Assembly: GCA_031267335.1 (NCBI GenBank)
Contig: JAIRZH010000044.1
Coordinates: forward strand, 1-5,521
Direction of reading: 5' to 3'
Length of the DNA: 5,521 nucleotides
DNA from: Oscillospiraceae bacterium
Lineage (GTDB): Bacteria; Bacillota; Clostridia; Oscillospirales; Acutalibacteraceae
Shown: positions 1 to 4,460 of the stretch, in pieces
How the letters are laid out: every line of letters begins with the position of its first letter
How positions within the stretch are numbered: the first letter of the stretch is position 1
Translations under genes and position numbers: made by a program
Notes under the pieces: generated by a model
Told to the model about the DNA's origin: nothing
Database searches by the model: none
What the model saw: the letters and a program-made list of their open reading frames with translations, nothing else

Positions 1-114
1 CGTTTAATAAAAGAAAAAGAAAATCAAGAAGCAGCTGAACGTTTAAGAAAATTAAAAGAAGATCAAGAAGCAGAAGAAGCTCGACATTTAATAAAAGAAA
101 ATCAAGAAGAAAAA
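1..114 (+). repeat. In-frame tandem repeat of 13-14 codons
   Basis: Three diverged units start at about 1, 40 and 82. Each begins with Arg-(His)-Leu and contains a Lys-Glu-(Asn/Asp)-Gln-Glu core. The string TTTAATAAAAGAAAA occurs at both 3 and 87. The array probably continues left of the window and encodes the coiled coil of the partial gene. Confidence 0.7.
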
Positions 115-897
115 CTTCAAATTTTATCTGAAATTAAGGAATGGTTCGAAGGTCTTGATGCACAAGATGAAATAAGAAAAAAATTAATGAGACACGATGA
201 TGTTAGTAATGAATATAAACAAAATTTTATATCTTTTTTTATTAAAGCAGTCTTTTTAGCCGAAGAACTTTTAAAAGCTCTTAAAAAAAGATTAAATTTT
301 GAACGTTATGAAAATTTTAAAGAAATTATAGTTGAAAACACCGGAGCTGTTCTTGATCTTAATTGTTCAAAGTTATCGGAATTAAATCCATTAAATAAAT
401 GTAATGATAAATTTAAAACGGTGGAAGATGCGCTAGGGATAGGATTTAACATTGTTTTTATTTGTTTTGCCACAATTCTTAACGTGTTAGTAAAAACATT
501 TAATGAAAGATCTTTTGGTCGTGGTGACAATATGTCGTTCTTAAAAAGAGGTTTCGAAAATATAAATGGCAAAGATGTGCCTGTTTTAATAACAACGGAA
601 TACAATTTTATAGACGGAAAACTTATGCCTACTTTTTCAACAATTGAATTTAAACATATTTTCTTAGATAGCTCTTCAATTGTTGGATGTGATACGGTGT
701 GCGTGGATTCGTATACAATGATAAATAGTTTTAAATATGTGTTAGAAACAATTAATGAAGAAACAACTTTTGACCGTTTAGCCAGATTGAGAGAAGTACT
801 TAATTTACAAATAAATAATAATAATATTGATATTAATATTTTAAATTTTCATTTAGTAGGTCCTTACGATAAAAGATATGTGTATCATAATTATTAA
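1..897 (+). CDS. Unrecognised protein with repetitive charged coiled coil, 5' end outside window
   Basis: The frame is open from base 1 to tandem stops TAA-TAG at 895-900, giving 298 visible residues. The ATG at 187 is internal, because the same frame continues upstream without a stop, so the true start lies left of the window. Residues 1-38 are built from imperfect 13-14-residue units starting RL.K or RHLIK and rich in Glu, Lys and Gln, typical of a long charged coiled coil. A mixed region follows, with a hydrophobic stretch around 436-492 (GIGFNIVFICFATILNVLV) that could be a membrane or buried helix, and then a C-terminal part rich in Asn, Ile and Asp. I recognise no catalytic motif or named domain. 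It could be a structural or host-interaction protein, but that is only a guess from the coiled coil. It does not appear to be part of an operon with anything to its right. Confidence 0.8.
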   Translation, partial: RLIKEKENQEAAERLRKLKEDQEAEEARHLIKENQEEKLQILSEIKEWFEGLDAQDEIRKKLMRHDDVSNEYKQNFISFFIKAVFLAEELLKALKKRLNFERYENFKEIIVENTGAVLDLNCSKLSELNPLNKCNDKFKTVEDALGIGFNIVFICFATILNVLVKTFNERSFGRGDNMSFLKRGFENINGKDVPVLITTEYNFIDGKLMPTFSTIEFKHIFLDSSSIVGCDTVCVDSYTMINSFKYVLETINEETTFDRLARLREVLNLQINNNNIDINILNFHLVGPYDKRYVYHNY

Positions 898-969
898 TAG
901 ACCTCCTCGAAAATTGTTTTAATACTTAAATTATGGTTCGATAATATCGGCAATGAAAATTAACGCGAT

Positions 970-1168
970 ATGAAAAAACCATTAGATTACAAGATACAGA
1001 TTTTATAATAAGCGTAAAAAGAAACTTTCAATGCGATGGTCGCTCAGCTCCGATTAGCATATATTAAAAAAGCACAAACCTTGAGGTAGACACCTAAAAT
1101 TAACACTTCAAGATCAATTATTTACGGCCTTGAAATACTTACAGCAGTATGCGGCACAAAAAGAATTA
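970..1168 (+). pseudogene. Decayed N-terminal fragment of an IS5-type transposase (HTH_Tnp_4-like)
   Basis: No single frame is open, but stitched frames give a recognisable transposase N-terminus. Positions 970-999 read MKKPLDYKIQ and 999-1019 read DFIISVK. Positions 1021-1086 read ETFNAMVAQLRLAYIKKAQ and then TLR. After a further shift, 1085-1168 read GRH followed by LKLTLQDQLFTALKYLQQ and YAAQKEL. The pattern 'ETF..MV..L..A ... GR..KLTL.DQL..AL.YL..Y' is the usual start of IS5-superfamily transposases with the helix-turn-helix (HTH_Tnp_4) domain. At least three frame breaks are needed, at about 999, 1020 and 1086. The fragment ends exactly where the palindromic element begins at 1170, and I see no DDE catalytic part on the far side. 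It is inactive. Family placement is from motif memory, not a search. Confidence 0.65.
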
Positions 1169-1169
1169 T

Positions 1170-1326
1170 GGCCTGTTCCCACTATTTGAAATGACAAAAT
1201 TTCGAGTAATTTTTGGTTTGGATAAGGAAAATTTTTTCACAATACTAACGTATTGTAAAAAAATTTAACGTAGTAAAAATCAAAAAATACCGAAATATGG
1301 TCGTTAAACAGTAGTGGGAACAGGCC
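1170..1326 (+). mobile_element. MITE-like palindromic element, copy 1 (157 bp)
   Basis: The termini are perfect 15-bp inverted repeats: GGCCTGTTCCCACTA at 1170-1184 and its complement at 1312-1326. The element is the same family and orientation as 4023-4180: the first 39 bases and a 29-base stretch near the right end are identical. It has no coding capacity. The right flank is CTAG (1327-1330) and the left flank is TTAT (1166-1169), so only the central TA agrees and any target duplication has drifted. The left arm of the inner stem (around 1222-1238) has diverged, so the long hairpin of copy 2 is broken here. It sits at the cut end of the transposase fragment, i.e. a nested insertion. Confidence 0.8.
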
Positions 1327-1330
1327 CTAG

Positions 1331-1566
1331 TATTTAAAAACTTGTTTTAATCAAATCAAAATATAAATTTTAGATAATTTTTAAACATATTTTAGTGCTT
1401 TTTAACGATGTTTAGCTGGCGCCAAGCTGAGCAAAATAAGCGGAAAATGCCAAAAATTACCAAAAAGTTGTACTTTTTCGGGATTATTGGATACGGGTTC
1501 TTAAAGTTTATTCTTGCCGCGGCAAGCACATTCACATGTTTATCACATTTAAAACAATTTTTAATG
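1331..1566. other. Non-coding gap with GC-richer palindromic stretch
   Basis: No convincing gene is present. Positions 1411-1530 are richer in G and C than the surroundings and contain the palindrome TGGCGCCA (1417-1424, flanked by AGC and AGCT), a hairpin with arms AAAAAGT and ACTTTTT (1462-1478), and the perfect 14-bp palindrome CTTGCCGCGGCAAG (1513-1526). It may be the remains of another repeat element, which I cannot identify. Confidence 0.5.
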
Positions 1567-1595
1567 TTTACATTGAATTTGATATTTATTAGAAT
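1567..1595 (+). promoter_or_regulatory. Sigma-70/SigA-type promoter for the ACP gene
   Basis: TTTACA (1567-1572, 5/6 to TTGACA) and TAGAAT (1590-1595, 5/6 to TATAAT) are separated by exactly 17 bases. Transcription would start near 1602, giving a leader of about 38 bases before the ATG at 1640. The site is placed as expected for the next gene, although AT-rich DNA gives chance matches. Confidence 0.5.
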
Positions 1596-1625
1596 GTGAA
1601 TATTGCTTTCAATTTTTATATTTAC

Positions 1626-1631
1626 AAAGGA
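1626..1631 (+). promoter_or_regulatory. Ribosome binding site AAAGGA that decides the ACP start
   Basis: AAAGGA ends 8 bases before the ATG at 1640, a normal spacing. The earlier in-frame ATG at 1631 overlaps this site, leaving no spacer, so 1640 is the better start. Confidence 0.6.
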
Positions 1632-1639
1632 TGAGAAAT

Positions 1640-1882
1640 ATGGTTTTTAAAGAAGTTTTCGAGGAAATAAAAGAATTACTAGCGGAGCAATTTGATATCG
1701 ACCATGATAAAATTAAACTAGAAACTAGTTTTATTGATAATTTGAATGCTGATTCGTTGGATATTGCTGATTTACTCACGAGTGTTTCTGATAAATTTGA
1801 TATTGATATTGAATCAGAATCTATTGAGAATTTTAAAACAGTCGAAGATTTATTAAAATTTGTTGAAAAATCAAAAAAATAA
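1640..1882 (+). CDS. acpP: Acyl carrier protein
   Basis: This encodes 80 residues, the normal ACP size, and carries growing fatty acyl chains on a 4'-phosphopantetheine arm in the cytoplasm. The attachment site is in NADSLDIADLL, with Ser39 in the invariant DSL motif. Helix I (MVFKEVFEEIKELLAEQ), the acidic DIDHDKIKLETSFID loop and the C-terminal IENFKTVEDLLKFVEK helix all match the family. The N-terminus is most like clostridial ACPs (MVFEKVKELIAEQ...). One substitution is notable: the usual 'LGADSLD' is LNADSLD. The start at 1640 is chosen over 1631 because of the AAAGGA spacing. The gene stands alone: no plsX, fabH, fabD or rnc, its common neighbours, is visible on either side, and the upstream side is mobile-element debris. 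It probably has its own promoter at 1567-1595. Confidence 0.95.
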   Translation: MVFKEVFEEIKELLAEQFDIDHDKIKLETSFIDNLNADSLDIADLLTSVSDKFDIDIESESIENFKTVEDLLKFVEKSKK

Positions 1883-2140
1883 AAGTTTAATAATTGGATT
1901 TTTTTGTAAAATTTTAAAAAAATTTAAAAAAATCGCAAGATTTAAATGTATTTGATATATTTTAAGGTTTAATTTCCGTGAAAATAACAAAATTTTCAAA
2001 AAATAAGAATTTCGCAAAAAGGTCTATTAACGTAAACGCTTTTATAAAAGTATTTGCTATATTCATTGATTAAAGACTTGTCTTAAATTCAGAAGATTTT
2101 TAAATATTTTTTTATATATTTAACACCATTTTAGAAATAA
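1883..2140. other. Non-coding gap downstream of acpP
   Basis: The gap is very AT-rich and has no gene. GATTTTTTT (1897-1905) and AAAAAAATC (1926-1934) form an inverted repeat that could be a weak A/T-only transcription stop for acpP. AAGAC-tt-GTCTT around 2074-2085 is a small hairpin. The folD operon promoter should lie in this gap, but no -35/-10 pair is good enough to call. Confidence 0.4.
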
Positions 2141-2236
2141 ATGAGAAAATATCGAAAAAAGATAAGTTTTAAAATTAATATAGCTTTGGTTTGTTTATTA
2201 TGGGCAAATTATTGCCCTAATGGAACGGTAAAATAA
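2141..2236 (+). CDS. Possible small membrane or signal-like peptide (31 aa) ahead of folD
   Basis: An ATG at 2141 opens 31 codons ending in TAA at 2234-2236, and the next base starts the GTG of folD. The peptide begins MRKYRKKISFK, strongly basic, followed by a hydrophobic stretch INIALVCLLWANYC and a short polar tail (PNGTVK). This is the layout of a signal peptide or a tiny membrane protein. The ribosome binding site is poor (AGAAATAA). Codons 21-26 contain a perfect hairpin (2202-2217). It could be a genuine leader peptide coupled to folD, the start of a lost exported protein, or chance. I do not recognise the family. Confidence 0.3.
   Translation: MRKYRKKISFKINIALVCLLWANYCPNGTVK
2202..2217 (+). 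promoter_or_regulatory. Hairpin just upstream of the folD start
   Basis: GGGCAA (2202-2207) and TTGCCC (2212-2217) form a perfect 6-bp stem with loop ATTA, ending 19 bases before the folD GTG. This is one of the few GC-containing stems in the area. It has no T-run, so it is not a terminator. It could affect folD translation, but its function is unproven. Confidence 0.3.
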
Positions 2237-3079
2237 GTGATAATTGATGGAAAATCAATAGCAAATGAAATATTAGAATCATCTAAAATTAAAATTAAAA
2301 GTTTTAAAGTGCTGCCATGTCTTGCTGCAGTTGTAGTGGGAGATTATGAAGCATCGGCGATTTATGTTCGTAACAAAGCAAGAGTTTGCCAACAAGTTGG
2401 CATTGAATTCTTAAAATATAAGTTTCCTTCTAATATTCAACAAAAAAAAATTATAGATTTGATAAAAAAATTAAATTCTGATAAAAATATAACAGCGATT
2501 TTAGTTCAGCTCCCGCTTCCTAGGCATATAGATAAGCGAACCATTATAGAAAGCATTTCGCCTTTAAAAGACGTCGATGCTTTCACGAGCGAGAATTTTT
2601 CTAAAGCTGTTTTAAAAAATTCAAATTTTTGGCCATGCACTCCATCTGGTATAATTCATCTTATTAAATATACAGGGATAAAAATCGAAAGTTCTAATTG
2701 TATTGTAATCGGAAGAAGCGAGATTGTCGGCAAACCGCTTGCGTTAGCGCTTTTAAATTTAGATGCCAGTGTGACTATTTGCCATAGCAAAACTATTAAT
2801 TTAACGCAGCGGTGTATTGGTGCAGACATTCTAATTTCAGCTGTCGGAAATCCTAAGCTCGTTACAGAAAATATGGTAAAGCCGAAAGCTGTTGTAATCG
2901 ATGTAGGTATTAATTATCTTGATGGTAAACTTTGTGGCGATGTAGATTTCGAAAAAGTATCAAAAATAGCTTCGTATATAACCCCAGTTCCAGGTGGTGT
3001 TGGCCCTATGACGATAGCATTTCTTATTAAAAATATTTTAACTCTTTATGAAAATAATTTGAGAACAAATGAATCATAG
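2237..3079 (+). CDS. folD: Bifunctional methylenetetrahydrofolate dehydrogenase / methenyltetrahydrofolate cyclohydrolase
   Basis: FolD oxidises 5,10-methylene-THF to methenyl-THF with NAD(P) and hydrolyses it to 10-formyl-THF, supplying one-carbon units for purines and fMet-tRNA. The 280 residues match the family length. In order: IIDGKSIA at the N-terminus; VGDYEASAIYVRNKARVC with the YV..K pair (Tyr43, catalytic Lys47); LVQLPLP (89-95); KDVDAF (111-116, Asp114); PCTPSGI (133-139); the dinucleotide-binding VIGRSEIVGKP (157-167); ADILISAVG; DVGIN; and TPVPGGVGPMT near the C-terminus. The start is GTG, chosen because the family begins 'a.iIDGK' immediately after it. The usual KDVDGF reads KDVDAF, a conservative change. 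The 3' end overlaps the next gene by 11 bp, so the genes are probably co-transcribed and translationally coupled. Confidence 0.96.
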   Translation: MIIDGKSIANEILESSKIKIKSFKVLPCLAAVVVGDYEASAIYVRNKARVCQQVGIEFLKYKFPSNIQQKKIIDLIKKLNSDKNITAILVQLPLPRHIDKRTIIESISPLKDVDAFTSENFSKAVLKNSNFWPCTPSGIIHLIKYTGIKIESSNCIVIGRSEIVGKPLALALLNLDASVTICHSKTINLTQRCIGADILISAVGNPKLVTENMVKPKAVVIDVGINYLDGKLCGDVDFEKVSKIASYITPVPGGVGPMTIAFLIKNILTLYENNLRTNES

Positions 3080-3458
3080 AAAAATATTTTTAACCAAAAA
3101 ATTTAACTTCGAAGCGGCTCACAATTTAACCAATTATAATGGCAAATGCGAAAATTTGCATGGGCATTCTTATGCTTTAGAAGTAACTATTTCAGGATAT
3201 CCTGATAAAAATGGAATGGTTATGGATTTTAAAATTTTAGAACAAATAGTTAATGCAGAAATTATTGATTTTTTAGATCATTCATATTTAAATGAAAAGC
3301 CTGGTCTCGAAAATGCTACGTCAGAAAATATTATTATGTGGGCTTGGAGTAAGCTTGAGTTGGTTTTTTTAAAAATCAAATATTTAAAAGTAGATCTTGA
3401 AAAAATGAGATTGTTTGAGACAAAATCTAGTTTTGTAGAAATAAAAAAAAATTTTTAA
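3069..3458 (+). CDS. queD: QueD-family 6-pyruvoyl-tetrahydropterin synthase homologue, probable dual PTPS-I/III
   Basis: This tunnel-fold COG0720 enzyme acts on 7,8-dihydroneopterin triphosphate, the FolE product. It makes 6-carboxy-tetrahydropterin for queuosine (PTPS-I/QueD) and/or 6-hydroxymethyl-dihydropterin for folate (PTPS-III). Its 129 residues are typical of QueD. Zinc ligands are His18 (FEAAHNL), His31 and His33 (LHGHSY). The catalytic Cys27 is followed directly by Glu28, giving C-E-N-L-H-G-H. Other conserved parts are MVMDFKIL (50-57), Asp70-His71 (LDHSYLN), TSENI (84-88) and the substrate-binding Glu117 in FETKSSF. From memory, C-x-x-x-H-G-H marks QueD, E-x-x-H-G-H marks PTPS-III, and C-E-x-x-H-G-H marks enzymes shown to do both. 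The location between folD and folE fits a folate role. The ATG at 3069 overlaps the folD end, and no other start is plausible. Confidence 0.92.
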   Translation: MNHRKIFLTKKFNFEAAHNLTNYNGKCENLHGHSYALEVTISGYPDKNGMVMDFKILEQIVNAEIIDFLDHSYLNEKPGLENATSENIIMWAWSKLELVFLKIKYLKVDLEKMRLFETKSSFVEIKKNF

Positions 3459-3468
3459 GAGTTTTTAA

Positions 3469-4047
3469 ATGAAAAAATTCAATTTAAAATTAGTTGAAGA
3501 ATCAATTCGCAATTTGCTTATAGGAATAGGCGAAGATCCTACCCGAGATGGTTTAATCGATACACCACAAAGAGTGGCTAAAATGTATAAAGAATTATGT
3601 GAAAAATCAGCCGATAAAACTTTACATTTGAATAAAACTTTTTCTTTTAAAAACGATGAATTAATTATAATAAAAGATATTTCATTTTATTCGCTTTGTG
3701 AGCATCATATTATGCCATTTATCGGAAAAGTGCATATAGCTTATAAGCTCGATAAAGAAATTATAGGATTAAGCAAAATATATAGAGAAATCGAATGTTT
3801 ATCTAAAGGATTAAATATTCAAGAAAATTTAAATACCAAAATCTTTGAATCATTTGTTTCGTTGTATAAAGATATAAAATTAATAATTCTTATTGAATCC
3901 GAGCATTTATGCGTTGCTATGCGAGGAATTAAAAAAGAAAATTCAAAATTTATTACAATAAGAAAAACTAGTAACATAAGCGATAGTGAACTTAATTTTT
4001 TCTTAAGAATTATAAGAACTAAGGCCTGTTCCCACTATTTGAAATGA
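3469..4047 (+). CDS. folE: GTP cyclohydrolase I (last residues supplied by a mobile element)
   Basis: FolE converts GTP to 7,8-dihydroneopterin triphosphate and formate, the first step of folate and queuosine synthesis. Its 192 residues match short bacterial FolEs. Visible motifs are GEDPTRDGLIDTPQRVAKMY (21-40), SLCEHHIMPF with zinc ligands Cys77 and His80 and catalytic His79, GLSKIYREIE (100-109), QENL (118-121), and SEHLCVAMRGIKK with His146 and zinc ligand Cys148. The native protein runs to about DSELNFFLRIIRT (184). The final bases, from the third base of codon 185 (position 4023) on, belong to the MITE, which encodes ACSHYLK and the stop TGA at 4045-4047. Since FolE proteins normally end soon after this helix, all catalytic parts are kept and the enzyme is probably active. 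The gene lies 10 bases after queD, with a weak site (AAGAG). Confidence 0.95.
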   Translation: MKKFNLKLVEESIRNLLIGIGEDPTRDGLIDTPQRVAKMYKELCEKSADKTLHLNKTFSFKNDELIIIKDISFYSLCEHHIMPFIGKVHIAYKLDKEIIGLSKIYREIECLSKGLNIQENLNTKIFESFVSLYKDIKLIILIESEHLCVAMRGIKKENSKFITIRKTSNISDSELNFFLRIIRTKACSHYLK

Positions 4048-4180
4048 CAAAATTTCGAGTACTTTTTGATTTGTACTACGTTAAATTTTTTTACAATACA
4101 TTAGTATTGTAATAAAATTTAACGTAGTACAAATCAAAAAGTACCGAAATATGGTCGTTAAACAGTAGTGTGAACAGGCC
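4023..4180 (+). mobile_element. MITE-like palindromic element, copy 2 (158 bp), in the 3' end of folE
   Basis: The ends are GGCCTGTTCCCACTA (4023-4037) and TAGTGTGAACAGGCC (4166-4180), inverted repeats with one mismatch. An exact 4-bp direct repeat CTAA flanks the element (4019-4022 and 4181-4184). This fits a YTAR-type target duplication, the preference of the IS5 group. The element has no coding capacity, so it would have moved with a transposase encoded elsewhere. It shares family and orientation with 1170-1326, but the inner palindrome is much better preserved here, suggesting this copy is younger or still under constraint. Confidence 0.85.
4059..4144 (+). terminator. Very long hairpin within the MITE, possible transcription stop after folE
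   Basis: Bases 4059-4088 are exactly complementary to 4115-4144 (30 bp). Pairing continues inward to 4099/4104 with a single mismatch (4090/4113), giving a 41-bp stem and a 4-base loop ATTA. It begins 12 bases after the folE stop. There is no proper T-run after it, so classic intrinsic termination is uncertain. It may instead protect the 3' end of the folD-queD-folE mRNA. Confidence 0.4.
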
Positions 4181-4229
4181 CTAATTCTCAATAAGCCAAA
4201 ATATAGCTTTTTAGATAATAGACTTTTTA

Positions 4230-4313
4230 GAGCTTGTTTAATATCTCTAAAGCAGTACATATTTAACTAAAATTTTTAAAATTCTGTATTACTTAGAAAT
4301 ATTAGACAGGCTC
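4230..4313. mobile_element. Second, smaller palindromic element (84 bp)
   Basis: The ends are GAGCTTGTTTAATATCTCTAA (4230-4250 inclusive) and its near-complement, which ends GCTC at 4313; there are only a few mismatches over about 20 bp. The interior is also roughly self-complementary (GCAGTACA against TGTATTAC, then an A/T core). The flanks are direct repeats TTTTA (4225-4229 and 4314-4318), a possible target duplication, though weak evidence in AT-rich DNA. The termini differ from the GGCCTGTTCCCACTA family, so this is a separate element type. It encodes no protein. Confidence 0.55.
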
Positions 4314-4382
4314 TTTTAAACTTTCCGCAATACTTCGTTTTTTATTCAAAACTCCTTGGAGCACCATATTATTTGCTAGCGC

Positions 4383-4460
4383 CACGAATATCCTCAGATT
4401 TTAAAGTCTTGGGATGAAAATTGGCATGAACTTTCTATTTATTTTAATTATAAATTTTTT
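4383..4460 (+). pseudogene. IS256-type (mutator) transposase remnant
   Basis: The plus-strand frame reads HE, then YPQILKSWDENWHELSIYF, then NYKFF and a stop at 4461-4463. IS256-family transposases have a conserved stretch 'KYP...SW..NW..L..yF.Yp' shortly before the 'IR..IYTTN' block, and every key position is present. The IYTTN block itself is missing, and the frame is closed by a TAG upstream at 4377-4379, so only about 26 codons remain. Another frame at 4345-4380 (FKTPWSTILFAS) may be more of the same gene after a frameshift. The remnant overlaps the last 17 bases of the convergent deacetylase gene. The family call is from motif memory. Confidence 0.5.

Noticed and set aside
187..189. ATG as the true start of the first gene
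   Set aside because: The same frame is open and clearly coding (coiled-coil repeats) back to base 1, with no ribosome site at 187.
306..605. 99-codon open frame on the minus strand
   Set aside because: It lies wholly inside the coding frame of the first gene, has no domain-like sequence, and is a shadow of that gene.
902..908. Strong minus-strand Shine-Dalgarno sequence (AGGAGG) just after the first gene
   Set aside because: The nearest start codon on that strand gives only an 11-codon frame, so it has no gene to serve.
1408..1599. 63-codon plus-strand open frame starting MFSWRQAEQNKRK
   Set aside because: It has no ribosome site, spans several palindromes, and runs over the ACP promoter. 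The minus strand is open for a similar length, so chance openness in repeat-like DNA is more likely.
1631..1639. Upstream ATG adding three residues to the ACP
   Set aside because: It overlaps the AAAGGA ribosome site. ACPs of this type normally begin MVF, as with the start at 1640.
2202..2236. Tetrahydrofolate riboswitch ahead of folD
   Set aside because: Only a simple 6-bp hairpin is visible. I see none of the conserved junction and pseudoknot sequence expected for a folate riboswitch.
4019..4047. folE as a broken pseudogene
   Set aside because: Only the extreme C-terminus is replaced. The zinc ligands, catalytic His residues and final helix are intact, and the length equals that of functional short FolEs.
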